Origin: Harmothoe impar
Taxonomy: Eukaryota; Annelida; Polychaeta; Phyllodocida; Polynoidae
Length of the DNA: 64,000 nt
Reading direction: 5' to 3'
Assembly: GCA_947462335.1 (NCBI GenBank)
Contig: OX381716.1
Span: 2,414,438 to 2,478,437 of the forward strand
In this document: positions 51,871-62,678 of the stretch, in pieces
Numbering within the stretch: position 1 is the first letter of the stretch
Layout of the letters: the number at the start of each line of letters is the position of its first letter
The notes under the pieces: model-generated
What the model was told of the DNA's origin: nothing
Seen by the model: only the letters and a program-made list of their open reading frames with translations
Database searches by the model: none
Made by a program: the position numbers and the translations under genes

Positions 51871-52572
51871 AGGTAATTACAACCACAAGGGCGGCTACTC
51901 AACATGCAAGTAGACCTACTACTACGAGATTGTCTTTTGACCACTCTGCCGCCGCCTGCTAGTCTGGCGATTACATGCTCTAGTATAGTTCTCCGCTCTT
52001 TTCGTCAGATGACGCCACAATAGGGTTTTTGTACATTTCCACGATACTCGCGAACATTTTAAACGCATAATGACCTATAATAAGCAACAAAGCACACTTC
52101 TAATATATTGAATATAAGAAACATGTCAACGTTGTGTATTTCTGATAGAATGAGGCAGATTCTTTGAAATATCAACTAAACTATAGTGAGATTGAAAATA
52201 CTACACCATATCTAAAGCGATATAAAAGCTATATAAAGTCAGAACCTCTGACGGATCGGTAGGATCACTCAACCATTCGTCCTCGAAAGCAACACACGGT
52301 TCCCGTCCAACAGGACTTTGAGCCTTGACGCTTTTGAGGAGGATTGATCTCATGCTGCTTAACATGTGGTGTAATTAATCAACACCGCGGCCCCTCTTTA
52401 GGGGCCACACAATAAACAAAGAATAAAAAAGGGTAGGACTTAGGTTTAAAGTGAATCTCCCAGGATTTTGGCGAGGTCGACAAAGGAGGAGATAACAGAT
52501 TAAACTGCAGGAGACTATACGCAAACCTTGATACTCTCAGAGGGGGAGCTCCATATTGCGGACCTGTGGTCA
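51871..52572 (+). repeat. Element 2 internal repeat R1 (702 bp)
   Basis: Tandem with R2 (52573-53282) at ~95% similarity, and diverged R3 at 53500-54290. It contains paired TATA boxes (TATAAAAG at 52221, TATAAAG at 52232), a short variable segment and a GGCCCCTCTTTAGGGGCC hairpin (52389-52406) followed by AATAAACAAAGAAT. Confidence 0.9.
52221..52420 (+). ncRNA. Candidate short transcription unit, copy 1
   Basis: TATAAAAG (52221) and TATAAAG (52232) precede a predicted start near 52251. The unit ends at a 7-bp-stem, CTTT-loop hairpin (52389-52406), followed by ACACAATAAACAAAGAA. The hairpin plus purine-rich downstream element resembles replication-dependent histone mRNA 3' ends, but no histone ORF is present. 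The implied RNA is ~150-170 nt without a sizeable ORF (longest ATG frames are under ten codons near the 3' end). Transcription is inferred, not shown. Confidence 0.35.
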
Positions 52573-53282
52573 AGGTAATTACAACCACAAGGGTGGCTAC
52601 TCAACATGCAAGTAGACCTACTACTACGAGATTGTCTTTTGACCACTCTGCTGCCGCCTGCTGGTCTGGCCATTACATGCTCTAGTGTAGTTCTCCGCTC
52701 TTTTCGTCAGATGACGCCACAATAGGGTTTTTGTACATTTCCACGATACTCGCGAACATTTTAAACGCATAATGACCTATAATAAGCAACAAAGCACACT
52801 TCTAATATATTGAATATAAGAAACATGTCAACGCTGTGTATTTCTGATAGAATGAGGCAGATTCTTTGAAATATCAACTAAACTATAGTGAGATTGAAAA
52901 TACTACACCATATCTAAAGCGATATAAAAGCTATATAAAGTCAGAACTTCTCACGGAACGGCATCTGCAACAGATCACTCAACCAGGTGTCTTGAAATGC
53001 CACACAGGGTTCCCGTCCAACAGGACTCTGAGCCTTGTCGCTTTTGAGGAAGGTTTGATCTCATGTTGCTTAACATGTGGTGTAATTAAGCAACACCGCG
53101 GCCCCTCTTTAGGGGCCACACAATAAACAAAGAATAAAAAGGGTAGACCTTAGGTTTAAAGTGAATCTCCCAGGATTTTGGCGAAGTCGACAAAGGGGTA
53201 GATAACAGATTAACCTGCAAGAGACTATACGCAAACCTTGATACTCTCAGAGGGGGAGTCTCATTTTGCGGACTTGTGGTCA
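52573..53282 (+). repeat. Element 2 internal repeat R2
   Basis: Second copy, head-to-tail with R1. Differences concentrate between the TATA boxes and the hairpin, whereas promoter and hairpin are unchanged. Confidence 0.9.
52923..53131 (+). ncRNA. Candidate short transcription unit, copy 2
   Basis: TATAAAAG at 52923-52930 and a hairpin at 53100-53117, again followed by AATAAACAAAGAA. An 86-codon ORF (52866-53126) overlaps it but starts upstream of the TATA box, so it is not favoured as a product. Confidence 0.35.
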
Positions 53283-53499
53283 GATCTATCCCTTCTAGGG
53301 GGCAGATTGCATGTCGTAAATGTCTACTACAGACATTGGGATATATTGTTAATCTTACTCTAGGGTCTCCATAATTAGACCCTGAATCCGTTGTTAAACG
53401 GGTGTGAGGGGGTGGTAACTAATACTTATGAGATGTTAGCTTAGTTCATAGTCTCCTTACCAATTTTCACTTGACCAGGCTGGCAGAGCCAACTAGTCT
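53283..53499. other. Spacer between R2 and R3
   Basis: Resembles sequence upstream of R1 in its last part (CTTGACCAGGC...). No gene. Confidence 0.4.
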
Positions 53500-54290
53500 A
53501 GGTAATTATAGCCACAAGGGCGGCTACTCAAGATCTAAGTAGACCTACTACTACGAGATTGTCTTTTTGGTCCTTCTGCTGCTTAGTTATTACATCCTCC
53601 AGTCTAGCTCGCCACACCCTTTGAGCAGCACCACCATTGCCTCGGTAAAAGTGTAGGGTGTGTGCTTTCCACCTTCAAGTATCCATAGATTCGATCACTA
53701 TCACCCCCCTTGAAATGACTTCAGCTGTTAATTAGGGCGTAAAGCCACCAACCAAGTCCCTGTCAAAAGATGTGAATAACGAAACGCGCTAGTATAGTTC
53801 TCCGCTCTTTCGTCAGATGGTGCCACAATAGGGGTTTTGTACATTCCTACGATGCTCGCGAACATTTCAACGCATAATGAGCTACATAGGCAACAAAGCG
53901 CGCTTCTAATATATTAAAATATAAAAAACAATTCAATATTGTGTATTTCTGATAGAAATGAGGCGGTTTCCTTAAATACCAACTAAACTATAGCGAGATG
54001 AAAAATACCACACCATATCTAAGGCTTTATAAAAAACTATAGAAAGTCAGAACCTCACACGGATCAGCATTCTGTTTGCAACGGATCACCCCTGACCCAC
54101 TGGTCCTCGCATGCCACACACGGCTCTGCCGTGTTTGAGCTTTGAGGTATCACCCATCAAGTGATCCATGCTGCCCAACATGAAGCGTAATTAATAGCTG
54201 CTGTTGCATAGCACAGTGGCAGCATCTAACTAACTCTAAAGAGTTAGTCGGCCCCTCTTTAGGGGCCACACAATAAACAAAGAATACCCT
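53500..54290 (+). repeat. Element 2 internal repeat R3 (diverged)
   Basis: Aligns with R1/R2 at both ends, with an insertion of ~170 bp at about 53600-53780. TATAAAAAA at 54028 stands in for TATAAAAG. The hairpin is perfectly conserved (54250-54267). Confidence 0.8.
54028..54281 (+). ncRNA. Candidate short transcription unit, copy 3
   Basis: TATA-like sequence at 54028 and a conserved GGCCCCTCTTTAGGGGCC at 54250-54267. An extra 8-bp hairpin (CTAACTCTAAAGAGTTAG, 54230-54247) sits immediately upstream, giving tandem stem-loops. The body has diverged strongly from copies 1 and 2. Confidence 0.3.
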
Positions 54291-55319
54291 GAATCTGGGA
54301 CCTGCGGGCGAGGGCCCCAACTGTGAAGTCATTATTGGCCACATTGGTAATATCAATTAAAACTTTAGACAACACCCACCTTAAGTATCATTAACGGACA
54401 ATATCAATGAACTCAGCATCCGCCTGGTTACCACATTTAGCACCAATTTTACAACTCACAGGGGCCACACTAGCCTCACCGCGCTTTTTATTGCTCTGCT
54501 GATTTCTCCAATCCAAAACATGAAGTATCTAGTCTAGCTGTGAGCTCATTGGGCTAAACAAAAAAATAATCCGTGTTCAGGTAACATGGTCCAAAAAAAA
54601 ATAGGGTAGGTCTACGTCGCCTAAGGCGACGAAATTTTGGGTTTTTGGACTTTAGGCCTTAATTTGAGGGTGATCCCGGGCTGATAGAAAAATAATTCTT
54701 GGACGAGCGGATAGCTCTGGATCTCTTTTATCTAAAACAGCGAAAAATTGATTATGGTTTCGCCGCAATTCATCCGACGGGGGGTAATCAGCCCCCCCCT
54801 CTGCCAATCAAGGCAGTGAATCTTGGCGACCGTGCGATCACTCACGGCCACCGCGACGAACCGACAGAAGAGATCGGCATCTTAGTATGATTCGTGTGAC
54901 CTACTTAGAGGCTCACACGGTGGAGGTGTGTCCGGCGTTCGGCGCGCTGATTGGCTACTGGTGGGAGGCGCTGTGCCGCGTCAAGAACTTCACCTATTTG
55001 GGGCGGCTGTTAAAGGCGCACTGAGTTGAGGTGCACCTTTAAGCAAGAGCGCGATCCGGCCTAGTCTTGCGGACCTCTGTTTAGAGAGTGTAGCAAGCGG
55101 CTATGTCGCGCTCTCCAACCACAGGCTTAACAGTGGTCCGCAAGACGCGTGCACACACAGACCGAACAGACACACACATACCCACACACCCACACACTCC
55201 TATCAGTGAGACGTCTAGCAGATTCGGGAGAGGCGACCAGGGAGGTACTCTCGGCTAGCGGCCACTAATTGCCTGTTTAGATAAGGCACAGAAACAAGGG
55301 TGATGACAGACTACGTGTT
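54291..55319. other. Element 2 right interior: hairpins, no gene
   Basis: Contains the palindrome CGTCGCCTAAGGCGACG near 54614, a TTAAAGGCGCAC/GTGCACCTTTAA inverted pair near 55012-55041, a 12-bp inverted pair GTCTTGCGGACC (55064-55075) / GGTCCGCAAGAC (55135-55146), and (ACACACCC)n near 55170-55200. No ORF of note. Confidence 0.5.
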
Positions 55320-55570
55320 CAAGCAGCCAACATGCCCTGACACTTGATAATGGATGTGGACCGCTAAATTCGATATGGTGACATGACCATTTCTTATAAT
55401 CGACAAACGACATGAGGTCTAATGACAAGTGACATGAGGCCCAAAAAATCATAGTGACAGGTGACATGAACATTTCTTAAAATCGACATGGGATATGAAC
55501 ATTATTAAGTGACATTGTCATGTGACATGGTCATTTTCTAAGATCGACATTCGACATGGGGACCCCCTAT
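55320..55570. repeat. CATGTC-rich segment, inverted relative to 49930-50080
   Basis: See the left copy. This one has more GTGACATG/CGACATG repeats. Confidence 0.7.
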
Positions 55571-57217
55571 CCAGAGCCCCTTGATAGATGACAGCTGTTG
55601 TGTGTAAGAAAAGTGTATGCCTCACAATCAAAAGATGATAAAAGGCTTTATCCCACTCGATGTGGGTTTTGAATCAAATATCAAGGGATCAAATATCAGA
55701 TCGATATTTGACGTCGTCAAGTGATATCTGACGTTGTCAATCACTTTTACTATGTAGTCAAGGTCGTAAAAACAGAGCCCCCTGATTGGTCAACAGCATG
55801 AATGAAAGTTGCATCTCAAACTTTTAATACTCGGTATGGGGCCCCGTGGGGCTGGGACCAATATTTGCAATTTTCGGAAATACTGTCGAGAATTTCTAGA
55901 TGGAAACACCTTGTCTGGGGTAATTTGACCTCTACTCTTCGATATTCAAGTAATACTCAAGCTATTCTGACTCTAAACATGAGTAAAACGGTCATTTACC
56001 AGCGTTATCGGCAGCGCCGACATCAACAACTGCTGATCTCCCTTGGTTACATGACCCAGCTCCGTTTCTAAGGTCTCATGGATCGGGGCCCTGAAGGGGA
56101 ATCTGCAGAGGCCCTATATCGGGCCCTAGATATGTACATTATATTAATATCTCATAACTTAATTTACTCTAAAATCTTTTGATAGTTCATAACCTTGACC
56201 CTTATCTCCTTTTCTCGCGGGATAAAGATAGAATTTGGTTGTTGGCGTGGCCTCTCGTAGATATCTGCTCTTCTCCACGGCACCTCTCGAGCCCCCTGCG
56301 GGGCCTCTAGGGGCTGCTAGACGTCTCTCTGCTATGTAGTGTGGGATGTAAAAGAACCCTTGTCTCGGTAAAAGGGCCAATAGATTCGATCACCATCACC
56401 GCTCTTGAAATGACCATAGCTGTTAACTAAGGCGTAAAGCAACCCACACACCCACACACCCACACACCCACACATTTTTCTGTATGAGCCTTCAGACCTC
56501 AAGCTGCTCAGTGTACGGGACTAGGTTTTGTCATAGGCCCTACGGACGCTACTCAAGGTAAAAAATAAGAGAGCTGTCTCACCATGACATTGGGCTGGCT
56601 GTAGTTTTTTATGTTTCGGTACCTACAACCAAAACAGCCAGTACCCGCCCCAGGGCTTCATGTCGCACGCGGGAAAAAAAAAGTATAACGGTGGCGCCAA
56701 CTGTCGGAATAGCGGGTACACTACGTCAGTAGTTCTTTTGTTCTCCGCTGAGTGACTGGGCGAAATGTAGTCGGTAGCTCTATTTTCTGTGCACTGTTCT
56801 GTTCATTTTCTACACTTAACACTTAAATAGACCGCGTGTTTGTACAAGCTAACCGTTTTTATCAGTGCAAAAATTAAATAAGCATCGGATAGAACACTAA
56901 AAAATGAGAAAGTAATCCGGCGCTTAGTATAAGGCACCAGTTTTATCATGAGACACCGAAAGTCTGGTTTTTTTAAGGTGGATAAGACAGTCGACTGAGA
57001 GCTCCAAACTAACCAAAAACGTACCAGAGGGAGAACGTACCCGACAGGGCAGGGGCCTTCTACACCCCGGCTCTGATTGATGAGCAAGCGACAAGTGCTA
57101 CAGAGGGCCTATTCCTCTTTTGAGGTGGGCCCGAAATTGAACAAAAGAATAAACTCAAGAAAAAGCCTTAGGCTTAAAAGAGTTGTAGATACTGATTTTA
57201 ACGAAGAAGTCACATTC
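55571..57217. other. Element 2 right interior: no recognised gene
   Basis: An 89-codon plus-strand ORF (55802-56071, MKVASQTFNTRYGAPWGWDQ start) and a 67-codon ORF running into the TIR (57077-57280) have no recognisable domain. (CACACCCA)n lies at about 56443-56474. Confidence 0.4.
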
Positions 57218-57938
57218 ATTAGTTTACAAATAGCCCGTGTAAGTACGCCCATGTCTTGCTTATTTCTCATAGGGTTGTAAGATAGTCACATCATGATGCA
57301 CATCATCATAAACGCGATCATGATACCTTTCATAGTAAGTAGACTCGCCTCTCTGCCCTCTCTTTTAGAGAAAGCAGAGAAGCGAGTCTCACTCTTAAAA
57401 AACCCTGCCCCTCCCCCCCCTCCCCCCCCCCCTCCCCCCCTCCCCCCCCATGCATCTTAAAGAGTGCCCCCCCAGAGTGCCCCTCTCCCCCTAGAAAAAA
57501 AGAGCCACATTTTTAAATTATTTTTTAGCAAGCTTTTTTCAGCTTGCTTTTTTTTTCTTTTTTTAAATTTATTTATCCATCAAAATCTCAAGTGACTTAT
57601 TTTGAAAGCCAACCTAGTAGTCACGTGACCCCCTTAAGTAGGTCACTTCCCGTCACGTGACCTATTTGAATTTCCCGCCAACATGGTGGTCACGTGACCC
57701 TCTTAAGTAGGTCACTTCCGGTCACGTGACCTATTTGAATTTCCCGCCCAAAGGTCACGTGACCGGAAGTAGGTCACTTCCGGTCACGTGACCTATTTGA
57801 ATTTCCCGCCAAAAGGGAGGCCTCTCATTGGCTGCTTTTGAATTTCCCGCCAAAAGGGAGGCCTCTGATTGGCTGCAGGTCGATTGAGTAATAAACAGTA
57901 CTTAACTATAGTCCCGTTCCGATACATACTATACTACT
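57218..57938 (-). repeat. Element 2 right terminal inverted repeat
   Basis: 721 bp, the inverse of 48590-49308, including the C-rich mirror of the G block, the hairpin and the E2F/CACGTG/CCAAT cluster. Nearly identical arms indicate a recent copy. Confidence 0.93.
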
Positions 57939-57944
57939 CACTCG
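57939..57944. repeat. Target-site duplication of element 2, right copy (CACTCG)
   Basis: Identical to 48584-48589. Confidence 0.92.
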
Positions 57945-58856
57945 CTTTACGTGCCAGAGTAAGGTTTGAAAGATCAATATTTTTGGAATAAATGAACATA
58001 TAGCGTAGATCCGGTAAATGCAGTTTTCAATCCAATCAAGGTCTCCAAAACCTTATGCACCATGGTCACATGGGTGTCTTCACACAATAACACAAGTGAC
58101 ATTCTCCATATAGGAATACTGTAAGCAATCAGATCTAATGTTGGCGTAACATATTTCAACGATTCAGGGAGAATTAGTCTCCACACTTAGTTCAAAGATC
58201 AAAAACGCAGCAAGCTGAAAAATAGAATGACCCGGCTCCTCACTCGATACCTTCCTTCTGAAAGTAATCAACGGGAGCCTACAGATCTCCATAACAACTT
58301 ACGCAATTTCCACTCTCAGTACCTGAATAAATTTTGCGTTTTTCAGGTTCATTGATATGTTATTACCACAGATCTACACGTAGTACGAATGTAGTCAAGC
58401 AACTTTTCATCTCAGTAGGTATCATCAGGATCCAGTCCCTCATAACTTTACTCATTGGACGGTTAAATCAGAGTATCACAATCGGCATACAATAATCATA
58501 CCTATAGCACATGTCATCAACTCAAACAGAACCCGTTTCACAAATACTGTCTTATGGCAAAAAAATATAGAACACTCTTTGGTGATGGTTTTAACAGTTT
58601 CATATATAGCGATAACTGCAAACCTAGATCATATCAAAGTCTTTTCATAAATAGGTGATAATGATCCACTGTTCTTGTCATCTCAGTCTTTTATAAATAT
58701 ATATATATATATCTATCTAGTCATCTTGTGACTTATAGTCTATGGTATAAAGCATCATATGATCCGTGGTGTACTAACAACCCCACTACTGCAAAAGTTC
58801 AACCTTGATGACGACACATGGTAGAGGTTCCATATATGCTGCAACTGGGAATGTTT
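57945..58856 (-). other. 3' non-coding region of the LTR retrotransposon, proximal part
   Basis: AT-rich sequence after the 1273-aa ORF, with a (TA)n stretch near 58699-58715. No gene. Confidence 0.5.
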
Positions 58857-61800
58857 TTATGACTCGCCACCCAGCAAAAGTTCTTCGTTTCTGGACACTG
58901 GAGACATACATTCACTAGGTCGATTGTCACTCATCTCAATGGATATGTCCATCCCAAACCCTAGCTGCGAAGCGTCAGGGTTAGGACCATGCATTTGAGC
59001 ACCCATAGCTACACTCGCCATGGATACAGGAATGTCCAGGGTAGATGGACGATGGTTCCCAGACATAGAACCAGTCGTCACAGGTAGGTCCATTGGAGGA
59101 TCCACCATCATGGATTGTTCGAGTTCGTTTTCAGGAGCCATAAGCGCCTCAGCATCACGGATAGACAGACGTAAGTCAGCCTCTGCAATTGCATCGTTCA
59201 GCTCCATCAGTATCTGAACCGCCTCTCTAGTCTCACTTTCCGTTATCTGGTACGGTGACTGACAAGAGGTGGTGTCGAGTATTGGTGTTGAGACAGGAGT
59301 CGAGTTATGTGACTCTGTCTGCAGTTCATTCACCACCATCCTCGCTAGAGTGGACACCCCGGCTGGAGTATCCATAGTCTCAAAGGAAGACACGGTTGTG
59401 TCCACCCCCATGGCAGTATACTGCATCGTCTTAGCATCAGACGACACAGAGGTAGACGTCACAGCAACAGGTGTCACCGAGACTGGTGACACAGGGACAG
59501 ACGTCACAGGAACGGGTGACACCGGAACAGACGCCACAGCAACGGACGTTACAGGAACAGGTGACACCGGAACAGACGTCACAGCCACGGACGTCTTAGG
59601 AACAGACGTCACAGGAACCAACTCCGATGACCCACAGGCCATGGAGGTGGCAGCCACGTAACTGCAGTCGGCCAGGTGCGTCTCATCTTCTGTAGATGGA
59701 GGTGGAGGACTCCTAGGGGTATTACTAGCCCTGGAGTCGGCTCTCAACCTTTGTGCGTATGCATCACCGTCAAATCCTAAGGGAAGAGGGGCGGAACCCC
59801 GTTCAACCCTGTACACACTCTCGTCGTACCAACTTGACAATGGTATCTCATAGCAATCCTCAAAGAACTCAGCCAACTCTTCATAGAAGTCATCGTTCTG
59901 CTGAGCTTCCTTTCTATAGCTAGAAAATTCTTCTGTTAGACCACCAATTTCGTGTTCTAACTTCCGAATAATTTTGATTTTTAGATTAATTTCAGTCCTG
60001 GCAGCAGTTAGCTTATGTTCAGCAGAACTGACCATATCCTTACTGCGATCCAACTTGACTTTGAGATCATCAATTAAAAATTGACTTTCCATACGAGATT
60101 TTTCAATGTTCAATCTCAAATCATCTACTATTCTGCTAGAGGTTGCTACCATGTCATCTCGTTGTCCCAACTGTCTTTTGAGGGCTTCATTCTCCTCAGT
60201 CATTTTGGACATTTTAGATAGGAGTTCTGCTTTAGCAGTCTCCACTTTCTCTAATTCGGCCAAACGACTTTCTTTTACCAATTGCTCAGCTTGAGCCCTA
60301 GCTCCTTGCAGAGCTAGTTGACAAGCGAGATCCAGTGTGTCAAATGAACTTTTCAGTCCAGTGACATACTGTTCTTTCAGAAGATTCCTGATACTTACAT
60401 TCTCAGGGTGATCAATATCACCAGTCAGCTTAGGCAGAGGGACCGACTCCAAAGAGATATCTTCCTCACCCACTCCAGGTGATGGAGCGTTTAGTGAGAG
60501 ACCCCCCATACAGGTAGATGGTGATGGAACGGAGGATAGTCTGCGACCAATCTCCTGTTCCTTCCTCATCTCTGTTTTACTTGATTGAACCCTGCCTGTG
60601 GGTGGGGTGAATTTCTGGTCCACCCAATCATCTCCCTCAGATTGAAAATCAATCGTTCTGTAGATCATTTTAGATTTGGAATCCTCTTTCCCACTTACTG
60701 ACTCTATCTTCCCTGTTACATACCCTTGACTATCAGTAGAAGTATTTTCTGTTTTTAATATCCTCCTTGACACTCCCGGGTTCCCTCTAGCTTCAGAGAT
60801 TGTGGTAGGAGGTATTACCTCCTCTCCCACAAATACACAGTCGTCCTCCTCCTCTACAGGAGAAGCCAACAGGTCATTTACCATTTCCTCTTCTAAGGCT
60901 AGCCTTGGGCTAACAGCAACCCTCGGTAAAGTTCCGCCAGAGCCCTCCTTGTTGGATTCAGTAGTGTTCCTACTAAACCCACAGGAAGACCCCGGAGCAC
61001 GTCTTTTGGTTGGGGTAGATCGGCCGTCAGGTGATGAGTCCAACCCAGCAGAAGCTGAGGACTCCTCTGAACCTGTGGTCCGCATCTCTCCTAAGGTAAC
61101 CGAGACAGGAGTGTACACTCCATGGTCCACAGTTTTACCTTCAGACAGCATTTTACCTTTAGGCGGAGTGGCCAATTCCATTTTACTACGATAATCAGAG
61201 GCTTTCTCTGGAAAGTCCTGAAGGTAGTATGGCCACGCCTTTCGATTCAACCACAACCTTCTCGGGTTATGGTTAAACACTAAGGTGTATGCCAACCCCT
61301 GTGGTACCCTCACACACTTTTCTCTGTCCGTGAGTCCTAAGGCCTCCGGACTATTCTCGAGAATATCTAGATTGGACATGGCAGTTTCAGCCTTCATATG
61401 GTGTACATCCACTAAATGCCTGACCATACAACCCTTTCTAGATGTGCTGAAAGGTTCACCATTTTTCATACATTTACTTGAGCGATTAGGCCTGGCCCGG
61501 CACTGCCACATCATTTTGGAGTGCGCGTGGAACTCCACTAGATGTCGTGCGAACTGGTACAGGTCCAGATACTCAGCTATTGGATTTCTATCCATACACT
61601 CATTGAATGGGCATTGCCCCGAACCTATTCTCCAACCTCTACCAGGTTTATAAGTAGGCATACCTGGCGGGACAAATGTCATCCACGCCCATTTCAACCG
61701 GTCTCTATCTTCGTTGGAGAGGTCGGCAGCCCTGTTTGTCCCCATACTTTGCTTTATAACCTCATCCCAGAACTTGTAAGCTTGATGTGCCCCTGAACTA

Positions 61801-62678
61801 GCATGTTCTAACCAGAACTCCATATCCCTCTCTGTATCTTCGTAGGATGGTAGCCTAGCTCGGCTCCCTATCTCCCCAGTAACCTCTCCTGTATAGGGTC
61901 TGGACTTAGAATTATCGGAAGGAGGTCTGAATAGTTTAGTACATTTCTTCTCGTTGAATTTGTCCAACTCTTGGATGTATGCCCCCCTGCATATCTTACT
62001 CCCGGGAATCACTGCATCCGGCTTAAATTTCTCAAATTTTGCTGCTAACTGCATTACTGCCATAATTGGAATACGTTCCGGAGTTGACTGTGCAGGGGCA
62101 TCCCAATCGGGTACAAAGTTACCATGCACCGGATGTAAACCATCCGCACGGTCATACGACATAGCACCCCACGGAGCACCCACTGGCACGTCACTGACCG
62201 GGTACACCGGTATCCCGGGCATATTCGGGTCAGTCCGGGTCACTCCCGAAGTAGGTGGTGACGCAATATTCCCAACCTGGAACAAGGGAAATCCCCCGGC
62301 CTTGAGTCCTTTTAACCCCGGCCCTGACACGAACCCCCTAGCTTGCGCCACTGATAAACCCATATCTACCAGTTTCTTAACATGTTCTCCCCGAGCTAGG
62401 AGATACTGTGTGGTTTTAACCTTTTCAGCTTTCCTTATCTCAGAGATATTACTGTGATTTCGGCGTTTCACACCCCTATTCTTCATCTTAGCTGGTGGAT
62501 GATACACAAATTTAGGTAAATCTGCCTCCCGAAATCGTTTTGGAAGATCATACTCAACCGGAGCTGTTGACTCCAGGTCCCCCAAAGCTAACAACTCTCT
62601 CTGTTCCTGCGACAGAGGGGAAACTTCCGTCGAGTGACTCCTTCTATGGGAGTCTCCCGACGGATAGTTATCCGCCAT
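58857..62678 (-). CDS. 1273-aa zinc-finger/coiled-coil protein in env position of LTR element
   Basis: An intact minus-strand ORF starting MADNYPSGDSHRRSHS (ATG in TCATGGCGG context). Residues 356-384 form a C2H2-type site (C356, C361, H379, H384), and 393-426 a second (C393, C403, H421, H426). Residues ~500-750 are Ser/Thr/Glu-rich and probably disordered. A long coiled coil spans ~765-930. Residues ~1021-1078 are VPVTSVPVSP-type repeats. No signal peptide, membrane segment, CCHC knuckle, protease or RT motif is seen. It lies downstream of the integrase and upstream of the LTR, where env would be, yet looks nuclear or structural rather than like an envelope protein. It could also be a displaced gag. 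Not recognised. Confidence 0.75.
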   Translation of the reverse strand: MADNYPSGDSHRRSHSTEVSPLSQEQRELLALGDLESTAPVEYDLPKRFREADLPKFVYHPPAKMKNRGVKRRNHSNISEIRKAEKVKTTQYLLARGEHVKKLVDMGLSVAQARGFVSGPGLKGLKAGGFPLFQVGNIASPPTSGVTRTDPNMPGIPVYPVSDVPVGAPWGAMSYDRADGLHPVHGNFVPDWDAPAQSTPERIPIMAVMQLAAKFEKFKPDAVIPGSKICRGAYIQELDKFNEKKCTKLFRPPSDNSKSRPYTGEVTGEIGSRARLPSYEDTERDMEFWLEHASSGAHQAYKFWDEVIKQSMGTNRAADLSNEDRDRLKWAWMTFVPPGMPTYKPGRGWRIGSGQCPFNECMDRNPIAEYLDLYQFARHLVEFHAHSKMMWQCRARPNRSSKCMKNGEPFSTSRKGCMVRHLVDVHHMKAETAMSNLDILENSPEALGLTDREKCVRVPQGLAYTLVFNHNPRRLWLNRKAWPYYLQDFPEKASDYRSKMELATPPKGKMLSEGKTVDHGVYTPVSVTLGEMRTTGSEESSASAGLDSSPDGRSTPTKRRAPGSSCGFSRNTTESNKEGSGGTLPRVAVSPRLALEEEMVNDLLASPVEEEDDCVFVGEEVIPPTTISEARGNPGVSRRILKTENTSTDSQGYVTGKIESVSGKEDSKSKMIYRTIDFQSEGDDWVDQKFTPPTGRVQSSKTEMRKEQEIGRRLSSVPSPSTCMGGLSLNAPSPGVGEEDISLESVPLPKLTGDIDHPENVSIRNLLKEQYVTGLKSSFDTLDLACQLALQGARAQAEQLVKESRLAELEKVETAKAELLSKMSKMTEENEALKRQLGQRDDMVATSSRIVDDLRLNIEKSRMESQFLIDDLKVKLDRSKDMVSSAEHKLTAARTEINLKIKIIRKLEHEIGGLTEEFSSYRKEAQQNDDFYEELAEFFEDCYEIPLSSWYDESVYRVERGSAPLPLGFDGDAYAQRLRADSRASNTPRSPPPPSTEDETHLADCSYVAATSMACGSSELVPVTSVPKTSVAVTSVPVSPVPVTSVAVASVPVSPVPVTSVPVSPVSVTPVAVTSTSVSSDAKTMQYTAMGVDTTVSSFETMDTPAGVSTLARMVVNELQTESHNSTPVSTPILDTTSCQSPYQITESETREAVQILMELNDAIAEADLRLSIRDAEALMAPENELEQSMMVDPPMDLPVTTGSMSGNHRPSTLDIPVSMASVAMGAQMHGPNPDASQLGFGMDISIEMSDNRPSECMSPVSRNEELLLGGES

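Larger units (their letters stand above)
48590..57938. mobile_element. Element 2: gene-poor Polinton-like (satellite) element
   Basis: 9,349 bp with ~720-bp TIRs and a 6-bp duplication. Its outermost ~65 bp match element 1 almost base for base (AGTAGTATAGTATGTATCGG..., then GTTTATTACTCAATCGA and GCAGCCAATCAGAGGCC). None of the element 1 proteins, nor any recognisable virion, integrase or polymerase gene, can be found in any frame. It retains a CTG-rich region and a control stretch resembling element 1's left end, carries a 238-bp MITE, and contains three copies of a ~0.7-kb unit with TATA boxes and a histone-like hairpin. A non-autonomous derivative or satellite mobilised by an element 1 type helper is the simplest reading. 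Confidence 0.85.

Noticed and set aside
51871..54290. Histone gene cluster suggested by the stem-loops
   Set aside because: No histone protein is encoded in any frame near the hairpins.
59020..62457. Plus-strand ORFs of 62-167 codons
   Set aside because: Antisense shadows of the 1273-aa minus-strand ORF.
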